NCBI RefSeq assembly: GCF_018069565.1
Contig: NZ_JAGPNL010000001.1
Location: 558,001-622,000 of the forward strand
From: Streptomyces tagetis
GTDB lineage: Bacteria; Actinomycetota; Actinomycetes; Streptomycetales; Streptomycetaceae
Direction of reading: 5' to 3'
Length of the DNA stretch: 64,000 bases
Part shown: positions 25,839-35,337 of the stretch, in pieces
Layout of the letters: every line of letters begins with the position of its first letter
Numbering within the stretch: the first letter of the stretch is position 1
Translations under genes and position numbers: made by a program
Notes under the pieces: model-generated
What the model saw: the letters and a program-made list of their open reading frames with translations, nothing else
Told to the model about the DNA's origin: nothing
The model's database searches: none

Positions 25839-27338
25839 TCAGATGGGGTAGTGGCGGGGACCGCTTTGCAGCGTGATCCAGCGCAGCTCCGTGAACTCCT
25901 CCAGCGCGGCGCGCGAGCCGAAGCGTCCCCAGCCGCTGGCGCCGACGCCGCCGAACGGCATCTGCGGTTCGTCGTGGACGGTGGCGCCGTTGACGTGGCA
26001 GATGCCCGAACGGATGCGCCGGGCCACGTCCAGTCCCCGGGCCGCGTCACGGGTGAAGACCGCGGCGGAGAGCCCGTACTCGGTGTCGTTGGCGACCGTC
26101 ACGGCCTCGTCGGCGTCGGCGACGTCGATGACGGAGACCACCGGGCCGAAGGACTCCTCCCGGTAGATCCGCATCTCGGGCGTGACACCGGCGAGCACCG
26201 TCGGCCGGACGTAGAGCCCGTCGGCGGTGCCGCCGGCCAGCACCCGCGCACCCCGCCGGACCGCGTCGTCGATCAGCGCCATGACGTGGTCACGGGCACC
26301 GGCGTGCACGAGCGGGCCGATCTGGGACGTCTCGTCGTCCGGCGGTCCGACGACGAGGGCGGTGGCCCGCCGCGCCAGCAGGGCGCCGAACGCGTCGGCG
26401 ACGGACCGCTCGACGACGATCCGCTCGGTGGACATGCAGATCTCGCCCTGGTTCATGAAGGCGCCGAAGGAGGCCGCCGCCGCTGCCTCCTCCAGATCGG
26501 CGTCGTCCAGCACGAGCAGCGGCGCCTTGCCGCCCAACTCCAGCACCACCCGCGTCAGATGGCGTCCGCCCAGCTCGCCGATGACCCGGCCCACCCGGGT
26601 CGACCCGGTGAAGTTCACCCGCGCGGTCGCCGGATGCGCGACGAGCGCCTCCACCACGGCCGGGGCGTCCTCGGGGGCGTTGCTGACCAGGTTCACCACA
26701 CCGTCCGGCATCCCCGCGTCGTGCAGTACGGCGACGATGGCCGCCTGCGTCAGCGGCGTCTGCTCGGAGGACTTCAGGACGACGGTGTTGCCGTAGGCCA
26801 GGGGCATCGCCACCGCGCGCACGCCGAGGATCAGCGGCGCGTTCCACGGGGCGATGCCGACCACCACCCCGGCCGGCTGGCGCACGCCGAGGGCGGTCAG
26901 GCCCGGCACGTCGGACGGGATGACCTCGCCGATGGCCGAGTAGGTCTGCGCGGCGGCCTCGGTGAGCATGCCCCGCGCCACGTGGACGTTGAAGCGGCAC
27001 CACGGCGCGGTGGCGCCCATCTCACGGCCCATCACCGCGGAGAGTTCCGCGGCCCGTTCGCCGAACAGCTCGGCGGCGCGCAGCAGGATCTCGCGGCGTC
27101 GCGCGGGCGGCACGGCCGCCCACCCCGGCGCGGCCTCGGCGGCGGCGTCGACGGCGCGGCGGGCGTCCGCCGGGCTCGCCGCGGCGACCCGGGCGATGGG
27201 GGCGCCGCCGACGGCCTCGGCGGTCTCGACGTAGCGACCGCCCTCGGCCGGTACGGACCGGCCGGCGATGAACAGGTCGGATGTCGTCGCCCGGGTGGTC
27301 CCGGCCCCCTCGGCCGGTACGGCTTCGCTGGCTGGCAT
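25839..27338 (-). CDS. Aromatic aldehyde dehydrogenase (vanillin/salicylaldehyde dehydrogenase type)
   Basis: A 499-residue NAD(P)-dependent aldehyde dehydrogenase. The catalytic Cys near 301 is in NQGEICMSTER, the general base Glu near 267 in LELGGKAP, and the end GGVGASGWGRFGSRAALEEFTELRWIT is typical of the benzaldehyde, vanillin and salicylaldehyde dehydrogenase group. GAGGAG precedes the ATG at 27338. It is co-directional with the decarboxylase-like gene (197-base gap) and the IclR gene. It should turn the aromatic aldehyde into the matching benzoate. Confidence 0.9.
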   Translation of the reverse strand: MPASEAVPAEGAGTTRATTSDLFIAGRSVPAEGGRYVETAEAVGGAPIARVAAASPADARRAVDAAAEAAPGWAAVPPARRREILLRAAELFGERAAELSAVMGREMGATAPWCRFNVHVARGMLTEAAAQTYSAIGEVIPSDVPGLTALGVRQPAGVVVGIAPWNAPLILGVRAVAMPLAYGNTVVLKSSEQTPLTQAAIVAVLHDAGMPDGVVNLVSNAPEDAPAVVEALVAHPATARVNFTGSTRVGRVIGELGGRHLTRVVLELGGKAPLLVLDDADLEEAAAAASFGAFMNQGEICMSTERIVVERSVADAFGALLARRATALVVGPPDDETSQIGPLVHAGARDHVMALIDDAVRRGARVLAGGTADGLYVRPTVLAGVTPEMRIYREESFGPVVSVIDVADADEAVTVANDTEYGLSAAVFTRDAARGLDVARRIRSGICHVNGATVHDEPQMPFGGVGASGWGRFGSRAALEEFTELRWITLQSGPRHYPI

Positions 27339-28168
27339 CGGCCTGCTCCTCACGCTCGGTGTGCCTCCGGCGCTCACCACCGGATTCCGCGGAGTATCCG
27401 AGGTCACACGGCCCGGGACAACGAGGTCGTCCGTTGGATGAACCTCGCCGGGGCGGCGCCGGGCCGGCGAGGCGGGCGCCACCGGGGCCGCCGGGATGGG
27501 GGAGACCGCCTCTCCCGGCCCAGCCGCCGGGGCCGCCGGGGCTAGCGAGGCCAGCCCTCCCGGCCTCATCCACCGGGCCCGCCGGGACGGGTGAGGCCGC
27601 CCTCCCGGACCCCGCCACCGAGCCCGCGCCGACGGCGGGCGCCAGCCCTCCAGTCCCAGCCGCCGGGCCGCTGGGGCGGCGGGCGGCAGACGTCGGCCCT
27701 CCCGGTCCCAGGTCACCAGGCTGCCGGGGCGGCGGGCGTCGGCCCTCCCGGCCCCGGCCACCGGGCCTCCGGGCCGCTGGGGCGGCGGGGCGGCGGGGCG
27801 GCGGACGTCAGCCCTCCGGCCTCCGGGCCTCCGGGCTTCCCGGTCCTGGCCTCCGGGCCTCCTGGCCTCCGGGCTTCCGGGCTTCCGGGCTTCCGGGCTT
27901 CCGGGCTTCCGGGCTTCCGGGCCTCCGGGCTTCCGGGCCTCCGGGCCTCCGGGCCTCCGGGCCTCCGGGCTTCCCGGCCCCGGCCTCCGGGCTTCCCGGC
28001 CCCGGCCTCCGGGCTTCCCGGCCCCGGCTTCCCGGCCCCGGCTTCCCGGCCCCGGCCTCCCGGCCCCGGCCTCCCGGCCCCGGCCTCCCGGCCCCGGCCT
28101 CCCGGCCCCGGCCTCCCGGTCGGCAGGGCCGCCGGTGTCAGCCCTCCCGGACGCCAGGGCCGCCGGTG
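27339..28168. other. Repeat-filled interval between the aldehyde dehydrogenase and IclR genes
   Basis: An 830-base gene-free stretch made almost wholly of GC-rich low-complexity sequence, including the tandem arrays listed separately. The minus strand stays open through it only because stop codons are rare at such GC content; no domain or ribosome-binding site was found. Confidence 0.7.
27869..28114. repeat. Compound tandem repeat: 13 x 8 bp, then 2 x 22 bp, then 7 x 14 bp
   Basis: Thirteen uninterrupted copies of CCGGGCTT or CCGGGCCT (27869-27972) run into two 22-bp units (27973-28016) and seven 14-bp units of CCCGGCCCCGGCYT (28017-28114). Neither 8, 22 nor 14 is a multiple of three, so expansion would shift any reading frame, which argues against coding. 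There are no unique spacers. Confidence 0.93.
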
Positions 28169-28948
28169 TCAGCCCTCTCGGACGCGGATGCCGGGCCGCC
28201 AGCCGAGCATGCGGGAGATGCCGAGCCCGCTGGTGATCACCGACGGCAGGATGGACTGCGGCTGCACCGAGCCGGCCCGGACGACGACCGAGAGCGAGGC
28301 CACCACCCGGCCCTCGCCGTTCATGATCCGGGTGGCGATCGAGTCGGCCTCGTGGGTCAGCTCCCCGCGCACCAGGGCGCTGCCTGTGCGCCGGCAGTCG
28401 GCCAGCTCGCGGCGGAGCGCGTCCGCGTCGGTGACCGTCCGCGGCGTGTAGCGGCGCAGCTCGCCGCCGAGGACCCGGTCCGACAGCTCCGGACCGGCGT
28501 GCCCGAGCAGCACCTTGCCGACGCCCGAGCAGTGCAGCGGCAGCCGCCCGCCCACCTGGGAGACCAGACCCAGCGCCCGGCGCCCCGAGAGCCGCTCGAT
28601 GATCACCGCCTCGTCGCCCTCCAGCACCGCGAGCTGCACGTGCTGGTGCAGGGCCGCGTACAGGTCCTCCATGAAGGGCTGGGCCATCGTCCGCAGCGAC
28701 TCCGTCAGCGGCGCCAGCGTCCCCAGCCGCCACAGCCGCAGCCCGACCGCGAACCGGCCGTCGGGCCGCCGCTCCAGCGCCCCGGCCTTCGTCAGCTCCA
28801 GCACCAGCCGCCGCGCGGTGGCGTGCGGCAGCCCCGTCTTGCGGGCCAGTTCCGCGAGGCTCAGCTCGCTTTCGCCGGGCTGGAAGGTGAACAGCAGGTC
28901 GAGGAGGCGGGAGCTGACGCTCCGGCCCGGCTCGTTGGTACGGGGCAC
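28169..28948 (-). CDS. IclR family transcriptional regulator of the aromatic-acid locus
   Basis: A 259-residue IclR-type regulator: N-terminal winged helix (SRLLDLLFTFQPGESELSLAELARKTGLPHATARRLVLEL, residues 13-52) and a C-terminal effector domain with LPLHCSGVGKVLLGHA. It starts with GTG behind AGGAGG. It stands between the oxidising genes on the minus strand and the divergent monooxygenase operon, and a strong palindrome lies in the shared promoter region. It most likely senses an aromatic acid or a ring-cleavage intermediate. Confidence 0.9.
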   Translation of the reverse strand: MPRTNEPGRSVSSRLLDLLFTFQPGESELSLAELARKTGLPHATARRLVLELTKAGALERRPDGRFAVGLRLWRLGTLAPLTESLRTMAQPFMEDLYAALHQHVQLAVLEGDEAVIIERLSGRRALGLVSQVGGRLPLHCSGVGKVLLGHAGPELSDRVLGGELRRYTPRTVTDADALRRELADCRRTGSALVRGELTHEADSIATRIMNGEGRVVASLSVVVRAGSVQPQSILPSVITSGLGISRMLGWRPGIRVREG

Positions 28949-29057
28949 GTGCCCTCCTCGCGCTCGGCCGACGCAACGCCGGGATTCGTACAGGCGGCTT
29001 CGCGGTGACGCGGTGGGGGACGCCGGGGCCGATGCTCGCCCATCCGACGGGAAACCG

Positions 29058-29081
29058 GGACCAATGTTCGTTCAATGGTCC
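29058..29081. promoter_or_regulatory. Candidate IclR operator
   Basis: A 24-bp interrupted palindrome with perfect outer arms GGACCA and TGGTCC and a partly symmetric AT-richer centre (9 of 12 pairs match). It lies between the divergent IclR gene (start 28948) and monooxygenase operon (start 29205), about 124 bases before the latter. Confidence 0.5.
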
Positions 29082-29204
29082 ACCATGCCCCGCGCCGATG
29101 TGAGCCGTGCAACATGAACGGCGCCGAGCCCGGACGGCCCGGCCCCCCCGAACACCCCGCACCGGGCCGTCGTGTCGGAGCCCGTGGAACCGAGGAGCCT
29201 GAGG

Positions 29205-30416
29205 ATGACAGCACGTACGACCGCCGCACCGAGGATCGCCGTCCTGGGCGGCGGCATCGGTGGACTCGCCACGGCGGCGTTCCTGCGCCGCGAAGGGCTG
29301 GACAGCACGGTGTACGAGCAGGCCCCCCGCCTCGCCGAGGTCGGCGCCGGGCTGGTCGTGGCCCCCAACGCCGCCCGGCAACTGCGCCGGCTCGGCGTCC
29401 TCGACGCCTTCCGCGACCGGGCCGTACGCCTCGACACCGGCTGGGAGTTCCGCCGCTGGCAGGACGGGACGGTCCTCTCCTCGGAGAACCTGGCGGACTC
29501 CTGCGAACGCCTCTACGGGGAGCAGACCTACACCGCGCACCGCGCCGACCTGCTCGCCGCCCTCCAGTCCCGGGTGCCCGCCGGGAGCGTCCGGCTCGGC
29601 CACGAGTGCGTCGGCCTGGACACCGCCGGGGAGGCGTACACGCTGCGCTTCGCCGACGGGAGCACGGCCGGGGCCGACGTCGTGATCGGCGCCGACGGCG
29701 TGCACTCCGTCGTCCGCGACACCCTCTTCGGCGCCGCGCCCGCCACCTACTCCGGACTCTGCGCCTTCCGCGCCCTCGTCCCCGCCCCGAGCGCCCCCGA
29801 GTTCGCCCGCCGCCCCGCCCAGACCCTGTGGATCGGCCCCGACCACCACCTCGTGCACTACCCGGTCTCCGGCGGCGACCTGGTCAACCTGGTCGCCTTC
29901 GCCCCGGCCGGCGCGTACACCACCGAGTCCTGGACGGCGACCGCCACCGTCGAGGAGTTCCTCGCCGAGTTCGCCGGCTGGGACCCGCGGCTCACCGGCC
30001 TCATCCGCGCCGCCGGCACCCCCGGCCGCTGGGCCCTGCTCGACCGCGACCCGCTGACCCACTGGTCCGAGGGGGGCGTGACCCTCCTCGGCGACGCCGC
30101 GCACCCCATGTTCCCGTTCTTCGCACAGGGCGCCGCCCAGGCGATCGAGGACGCCGCGGTCCTCGCCGGCTGCCTCGCCCGCGGCCTCGACGACCCGGCC
30201 GCCGCGCTGCGCCGCTACGAGGGACTGCGCGTCCCGCGCACCACCCGCCTGCAGACCGTCAGCCACGGCCGCGCCCACGTCAACCACCTCCCGGACGGCA
30301 CCGAACAGCGCGCCCGCGACACGGCCTACGCCCAGGAGGACCCGCTCCTGGCCAACGGGTGGATCTACGAGTACGACCCGGAAGCGGAACTGGACCGGAT
30401 GGCCGCCGCCCGGTGA
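29205..30416 (+). CDS. FAD-dependent aromatic-acid monooxygenase (salicylate hydroxylase/NicC-like)
   Basis: A 403-residue class A flavoprotein monooxygenase: GGGIGGLATAAFLRREG binds FAD near residue 13, the DG motif is in VVIGADGVHS, and GDAAHPMFPFFAQGAAQAIEDA closes the flavin site. This group hydroxylates aromatic acids, often replacing the carboxyl group by hydroxyl. The next two genes degrade hydroxyquinol, so the fitting reaction is decarboxylating hydroxylation of a dihydroxybenzoate such as 2,4-dihydroxybenzoate; resorcinol hydroxylation is an alternative. AGGAG lies before the ATG at 29205. Confidence 0.87.
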   Translation: MTARTTAAPRIAVLGGGIGGLATAAFLRREGLDSTVYEQAPRLAEVGAGLVVAPNAARQLRRLGVLDAFRDRAVRLDTGWEFRRWQDGTVLSSENLADSCERLYGEQTYTAHRADLLAALQSRVPAGSVRLGHECVGLDTAGEAYTLRFADGSTAGADVVIGADGVHSVVRDTLFGAAPATYSGLCAFRALVPAPSAPEFARRPAQTLWIGPDHHLVHYPVSGGDLVNLVAFAPAGAYTTESWTATATVEEFLAEFAGWDPRLTGLIRAAGTPGRWALLDRDPLTHWSEGGVTLLGDAAHPMFPFFAQGAAQAIEDAAVLAGCLARGLDDPAAALRRYEGLRVPRTTRLQTVSHGRAHVNHLPDGTEQRARDTAYAQEDPLLANGWIYEYDPEAELDRMAAAR

Positions 30417-30513
30417 TCGTGCGGTGGGACCCGCGGGCCGCCCAGGCCCCGGAGTCCCGTGAGGCCCGACGTTCCGGCGCGGCCGGAAGACCTGAGAGAG
30501 ACGGGAAGACGCG

Positions 30514-31569
30514 ATGAAGTTCGCACACGAGACGCTGCCCCAGCGGGTGGTCTTCGCCCCCGGCGAGTCCGCCGCCGCGGTGGCCGCCGAGGTCGCGGCG
30601 CTCGGCGCCCGCAAGGCCATGCTGATCGCCTCCGACCGGGAGGCCGCCCTCGCCGACCCCATCGCCCGGGAGATCCCGGTCGCCGTGCGCCACGAGGAGG
30701 TGGTGATGCACGTACCGGTCGAGGTCGCCGCACGGGCCCGCGAGGCCGCCGCCGCCTGCGGCGCCGACGTGCTGGTCAGCGTCGGCGGCGGCTCCACCAC
30801 CGGCCTCGCCAAGGCCGTCGCCCTCACCACCGGCCTGCCCGTCGTCGCCGTCCCGACGACCTACGCCGGTTCCGAGGCGACCAACGTGTGGGGCCTGACC
30901 GAGGGCGAGACCAAGACCACCGGCGTCGACAACGCCGTACTGCCCCGCTCCGTCGTCTACGACGCCACCCTGCTGGCGAGCCTGCCGGGCGGGCTGAGCG
31001 TGGCCTCCGGACTCAACGCGATGGCCCACTGCGTCGACTCCTTCTGGGGACCGCGCGCCGACCCGATCGACCGCGCCCTCGCCCAGGAGGGCGTCCGGGC
31101 GCTCGCCGCCGGACTGCCCGTGGTCGCCGGCGACCCGGCCGGACGGGAGGGCATCGAACAGACCCTGTACGGCTCGTACCTCGCCGCGGTCTCCTTCGCC
31201 GGCGCCGGATCGGGGCTGCACCACAAGATCTGCCACGTGCTGGGCGGCATGTTCGACCTCCCGCACGCCCAGACCCACGCCGTCGTCCTGCCCCACGTCC
31301 TCGCCTTCAACGCGCCCCACGCCCCCGACGCCGAACGGCGCATCGCGCAGGCGTTCGGCAGCGACACCGCCTCGGCCGGGCTGGCCGCGCTGCGCGCGCG
31401 GCTGGACGCCCCGACGGCGCTCAAGGAGTACGGCATGCCCGAGGACGGCATCGCCAGGGCCGTCGCCCCGATCCTCGCGGCGGCCCCCGCGGGCAACCCC
31501 GCACCCGTCACCGAGGACGCCGTCACCGGCCTGCTGCGCGCGGCCTGGGAAGGGAGCGAACCGTCATGA
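30514..31569 (+). CDS. Maleylacetate reductase
   Basis: A 351-residue iron-alcohol-dehydrogenase-family enzyme of the maleylacetate reductase group, which reduces maleylacetate to 3-oxoadipate with NAD(P)H. Family marks are [31 protein letters not shown] and the His-rich [33 protein letters not shown]. The following dioxygenase gene overlaps its stop codon (ATGA), so the two enzymes of one branch are made together. Confidence 0.93.
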   Translation: MKFAHETLPQRVVFAPGESAAAVAAEVAALGARKAMLIASDREAALADPIAREIPVAVRHEEVVMHVPVEVAARAREAAAACGADVLVSVGGGSTTGLAKAVALTTGLPVVAVPTTYAGSEATNVWGLTEGETKTTGVDNAVLPRSVVYDATLLASLPGGLSVASGLNAMAHCVDSFWGPRADPIDRALAQEGVRALAAGLPVVAGDPAGREGIEQTLYGSYLAAVSFAGAGSGLHHKICHVLGGMFDLPHAQTHAVVLPHVLAFNAPHAPDAERRIAQAFGSDTASAGLAALRARLDAPTALKEYGMPEDGIARAVAPILAAAPAGNPAPVTEDAVTGLLRAAWEGSEPS

Positions 31570-32504
31570 CCGACGCCCGCGCCGAGGGGACCGGCACCGG
31601 CCCGGGGGCTACACCCCCCGCGCCCGTGGTCGGCGCCGAGCAGGCCGCCCGCGAGGAGGAACTCCTCCAGCGCGTCCTGCGCTCCTTCGACACCTGCGCC
31701 GACCCGCGCCTGAAGCGGCTCATGCGCTCCCTCGTCAGCCACCTGCACGCCTTCCTGCGGGACGTGCGCCCGACCGAGGAGGAGTGGAGCCGGGCGATCG
31801 CCTTCCTCACCGAGGCCGGCCACATCACCGACGACCGGCGCCAGGAGTTCATCCTGCTCTCCGACACCCTCGGCGCCTCCATGCAGACCATCGCCATCAA
31901 CAACGAGGCGTACAAAGACGCCACCGAGGCCACCGTCTTCGGCCCCTTCTTCGTCGAGGGCTCACCGGAGATCCCGCTCGGCGGCGACATGTCCTTCGGC
32001 GCGGCGGGCGAACCCTGCTGGGTCGAGGGCACCGTCACCGACGCGGCCGGCGCCCCCGTGCCCGGCGCCCGCGTCGAGGTCTGGGAGGCCGACGAGGACG
32101 GCCTCTACGACGTCCAGTACGACGACGGCCGCACCGCGGCCCGCGCCCACCTCTTCACCGACGAGCGGGGCCGCTACCGCTTCTGGGGCATCACGCCCAC
32201 GCCGTACCCGATCCCGCACGACGGGCCGGTCGGCCGGATGCTCGCGGCCGTCGGACGCTCGCCCTACCGCGCCTCGCACCTGCACTTCATGGTGAGCGCC
32301 GAGGGATGCCGCCGTCTGGTGACGCACATCTTCGTCCGCGGCGACGAACTCCTCGACCGCGACAGCGTCTTCGGCGTCAAGGAGTCCCTCGTCAAGGACT
32401 TCGTCCGGCAGGCCCCCGGCACCGCCGGGCCCGACGGCCGCCGCGTCGACGGCACCTGGTCGCGGGTGCGCTTCGACATCGTCCTGGCCCCGGCCGGGAC
32501 CTGA
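31566..32504 (+). CDS. Hydroxyquinol 1,2-dioxygenase
   Basis: A 312-residue intradiol ring-cleavage dioxygenase with a helical N-terminal dimer domain and a catalytic beta-sandwich. The non-haem Fe(III) ligands are visible: Tyr in DGLYDVQY, Tyr in [14 protein letters not shown], and two His in SHLHFMV. It should open hydroxyquinol (1,2,4-trihydroxybenzene) to maleylacetate, the substrate of the enzyme encoded just upstream. The length and the hydroxyquinol context set it apart from catechol 1,2-dioxygenase, though some catechol activity is possible. Confidence 0.92.
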   Translation: MTDARAEGTGTGPGATPPAPVVGAEQAAREEELLQRVLRSFDTCADPRLKRLMRSLVSHLHAFLRDVRPTEEEWSRAIAFLTEAGHITDDRRQEFILLSDTLGASMQTIAINNEAYKDATEATVFGPFFVEGSPEIPLGGDMSFGAAGEPCWVEGTVTDAAGAPVPGARVEVWEADEDGLYDVQYDDGRTAARAHLFTDERGRYRFWGITPTPYPIPHDGPVGRMLAAVGRSPYRASHLHFMVSAEGCRRLVTHIFVRGDELLDRDSVFGVKESLVKDFVRQAPGTAGPDGRRVDGTWSRVRFDIVLAPAGT

Positions 32505-32842
32505 CCGACGGCCCCGTGACCACGGGCCCCGCCCGCCCGGACCGGCCCCCGGCCGCCCCCGGGCCGGGCCACCCCCTCCGCACCCGTGGCCGCCCGAGCG
32601 GCGGCCACGGCCGCGGCCCGCCGGGCCTCACCGGCCGGCCTCCCCCCACCCCACGACGCCCCGCCCGGCACCCGGCCGCGCTGCCCGGCCCACCCACCGG
32701 CCGCCGGCGCCGACGCCCATGGCGCGTGCCACCAGCCTCAGGTTCGGCCGACTCCGCCCCGCCGCCCCGGCCCGCCGGCCACCCCACGGCCCCGGACCCG
32801 GCACGGCGGACGGAGTCTCCCCAGGAGAACGGAACCCCTTCG
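32505..32842. other. Gene-free interval, 338 bases
   Basis: GC- and proline-codon-rich sequence between the dioxygenase and MFS genes. I see no hairpin, palindrome or credible small gene; the MFS gene may still be co-transcribed. Confidence 0.5.
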
Positions 32843-34237
32843 ATGTCCGCACCCGGAACCACCGCGAGACGCAGCACCCACTGGGTCCTGCTCATCTGCT
32901 GTCTCACCGTCATCTTCGACGGCTACGACCTGATCGTCTACGGGACGATCGTCCCCGACCTGCTCGCCTACAAGGAGTGGGACCTCACCCCCTCCGAGGT
33001 CGGCCACATCGGCAGCCTCACCCTCGTCGGCATGCTGATCGGCGCGCTCGGCGTCGGCACCATCACCGACGTCCTCGGGCGCCGCAAGGTCATGATCGGC
33101 TGCCTGATCTGGTTCTCGGTCGCCATGCCGATCACCGCCCTGGCACCCGACCCGGGCGTCTTCATGCTGCTGCGCTTCATCACCGGGCTCGGCCTCGGCG
33201 GCGTCGTCCCCACCGCCATCGCCCTGACGATGGAGTACTCCCCGGAGGGCCGCCGCCAGCTCAACAACTCCCTGATGTTCTCCGGCTACTCGGTCGGCGG
33301 CGTCCTCGCCGCGCTCCTCGCCCTGTGGCTGCTGCCGGTGGCCGGCTTCCGCGCCATGTTCGTGGTCGGCGTGGCCCCGCTCTTCATCGTGCTCCCGCTG
33401 GCGCTGCGCATGCTCCCCGAGTCGATCGCCTACCTGACCGCCAAGGGCCGCCTCGACGAAGCCGCCATGTACGCCCGCCGGTTCGGCGTCCCCGGCCCCG
33501 GGGTGCCCGGACCGGGAGGGGAGACGGCACCGGCCGCGCCCGCCGCTTCCGCCGCCCCCGGCAAGGCGGCCGGCGTGCTCGACATCCTCCGCACCCTCGT
33601 CGGGGGTCAGCGCCTGGTGATGACCCTCCTGGTGTGGGCGATCTCCATCATCGGCCTCCTGCTCGTCTACGGCCTCAACACCTGGCTCCCGCAGTTCATG
33701 CGCGGCGCCGGCTACTCGATGGGATCGGCGCTCACCTTCCTGCTGGTCTTCAACATCGGCGCCGTCGCGGGCGTGATCATCGCGGGCGCGCTCGCCGACA
33801 GGCTGGGGGAGAAGCTCGTCATCGCCTGCTCCTTCTGCCTCGCGGCCGTCGCCGTCTGCCTCTTCATCACCAAGCCGTCGACGCTCCCGCTGCTCATGGT
33901 GGGCGCCCTCGCCGGCTTCGGCTCCAACACGCAGACCCTGGTCAACGCCTTCGTCGGCGGCCTCTACCCGCCGACGGCCCGCGCGACCGCCCTCGGCTGG
34001 GCCCTCGGCGTCGGCCGGATCGGCGGCATCATCGGCCCCACGTACGGCGGTTACGTCCTCACCAAGGTCGAGACCGGCTCCCTCGGGGACAACTGGGTCT
34101 TCTACGCCTTCGCCATCCCGGCGGTGGTGGCCGCCGCCCTGACGGTCCTGGTGCCGCGCAGGCCCTGGGCACCCCTGCCCACCGCGGCCACCGAGCCTCC
34201 CGTACCGGCCACGCGGAGCGCCGCCACCGGCGACTGA
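32843..34237 (+). CDS. Aromatic-acid:H+ symporter (MFS, AAHS family)
   Basis: A 464-residue major facilitator with 12 hydrophobic segments. Marks of the AAHS group are DGYDLIVYGTIVPDLL in helix 1 (the Asp essential in PcaK/BenK-type porters), the loop GTITDVLGRRKVMIG, and GALADRLGEK in the second half. An Ala/Pro-rich insertion lies in the central loop (about residues 215-245). It should import the aromatic acid degraded by the upstream enzymes. It ends at a strong terminator hairpin. Confidence 0.92.
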   Translation: MSAPGTTARRSTHWVLLICCLTVIFDGYDLIVYGTIVPDLLAYKEWDLTPSEVGHIGSLTLVGMLIGALGVGTITDVLGRRKVMIGCLIWFSVAMPITALAPDPGVFMLLRFITGLGLGGVVPTAIALTMEYSPEGRRQLNNSLMFSGYSVGGVLAALLALWLLPVAGFRAMFVVGVAPLFIVLPLALRMLPESIAYLTAKGRLDEAAMYARRFGVPGPGVPGPGGETAPAAPAASAAPGKAAGVLDILRTLVGGQRLVMTLLVWAISIIGLLLVYGLNTWLPQFMRGAGYSMGSALTFLLVFNIGAVAGVIIAGALADRLGEKLVIACSFCLAAVAVCLFITKPSTLPLLMVGALAGFGSNTQTLVNAFVGGLYPPTARATALGWALGVGRIGGIIGPTYGGYVLTKVETGSLGDNWVFYAFAIPAVVAAALTVLVPRRPWAPLPTAATEPPVPATRSAATGD

Positions 34238-34241
34238 CCGA

Positions 34242-34306
34242 GGCTCCGGCCCCGTCCCGCGGCGCCCTCGCGGGACGGGGCGCCCTCGCGGGACGGGGCC
34301 GGAGCC
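34242..34306. terminator. Bidirectional terminator hairpin
   Basis: A 19-bp perfect inverted repeat (34242-34260 with 34288-34306) surrounds a 27-base loop that contains a further copy of part of the stem. It sits between the convergent MFS and homocysteine methyltransferase genes. Confidence 0.85.
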
Positions 34307-34335
34307 CGCGGACGGGGTGGTCCCGGGCCGCGCGG

Positions 34336-35241
34336 TCAGGCGTCCGGCCCGGCCAGGGCACCGGCCACCCCGGCGATCTCCCCGGGACCCACCCGGCAGC
34401 ACCCGCCGATCAGCCGCGCCCCCGCCTCCCGCCAGCCCCGTACCCGCCCGGCGTCGAAGACCGACGGCCCGGACCAGCCGCCCGCGCCCCAGGACTCCCC
34501 GCTGTTCGGGTAGGCCACCACCGGCTTGCCGGTCACCCGGGCCGCCGTGGCGACGGCACCGGCCACCTCCCCGGGGGCGCAGCAGTTCACGCCCACCGCC
34601 ACCACCTCGTCCACGTCGGCGGCGAGGGCGAAGGCGTCCTCCAGCGGCTGCCCGGCGCGGGTCAGCCCGCCCGCCACCGAGTACGACAGCCAGGCCGGCA
34701 CGCCCAGACCGCGCACCGCGCGCAGCAGGGCGGCGGCCTCGTCGGCGTCGGGCACCGTCTCCAGCGCGAGGACATCGGGCCGGGCGGCGGCCAGCACCTC
34801 CAGCCGGGGCCGGTGGAAGCGCTCCAGCGCGTCGACGCCGAGGCCGTAGCGGCCCCGGTACTCCGACCCGTCCGCGAGCATCGCCCCGTACGGTCCCGCC
34901 GACGCCGCCACCCACAGCCGGCGCCCCGCGCGCGCCCGGCGGGCCGCCTCCCGGGCCAGCTCCACGGCGCGGGCCAGCAGCCCCGCCGCCCGCTCCCGGC
35001 CGATGCCGCGCCGGGCGAAGCCCTCGAAGGTGGCCTGGTAGCTCGCGGTGACCGCCACGTCGGCCCCGGCCTCGTAGAAGGCGAGGTGCGCCGCGACGAC
35101 GGCCTCCGGCCGCTCCGCGAGCAGCCGCGCCGACCACAGCGCGTCGTCCAGGTCGTACCCGTCGGCCTCCAGCCGGGTGGCCAGGCCCCCGTCGAGCACC
35201 AGCGGGCCCCCGGCGAGGGCGTCGGCGAAGTCGCTGCTCAT
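34336..35241 (-). CDS. mmuM: Homocysteine S-methyltransferase (MmuM family)
   Basis: A 301-residue zinc-dependent methyltransferase that moves a methyl group from S-methylmethionine (or S-adenosylmethionine) to homocysteine, giving methionine. LDGGLATRLEADG opens the barrel; zinc cysteines are in VGVNCCAPGEV near residue 218 and IGGCCRVGP near 280. The ATG at 35241 gives a normal family length. It follows the NRPS cluster by about 95 bases on the same strand but is probably a housekeeping gene. Confidence 0.92.
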   Translation of the reverse strand: MSSDFADALAGGPLVLDGGLATRLEADGYDLDDALWSARLLAERPEAVVAAHLAFYEAGADVAVTASYQATFEGFARRGIGRERAAGLLARAVELAREAARRARAGRRLWVAASAGPYGAMLADGSEYRGRYGLGVDALERFHRPRLEVLAAARPDVLALETVPDADEAAALLRAVRGLGVPAWLSYSVAGGLTRAGQPLEDAFALAADVDEVVAVGVNCCAPGEVAGAVATAARVTGKPVVAYPNSGESWGAGGWSGPSVFDAGRVRGWREAGARLIGGCCRVGPGEIAGVAGALAGPDA

Positions 35242-35337
35242 GCCCTCGACGGTAACCCGGACGGCCGGGCGCCGAGGATGGTCCGGCCGCCCCCGCACCG
35301 TCGGCGCCCCACGCACGACACGGCTCGACCGCGGCCC

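Noticed and set aside
25839..30830. One uninterrupted minus-strand frame of more than 1,600 codons
   Set aside because: It joins the aldehyde dehydrogenase with repeat DNA and the antisense of the IclR and monooxygenase genes. Only the aldehyde dehydrogenase part has family motifs and a ribosome-binding site.
32505..32842. Possible small gene or riboswitch before the MFS transporter
   Set aside because: No ribosome-binding site with a credible frame, no conserved RNA element that I recognise, and a composition like other non-coding gaps here.
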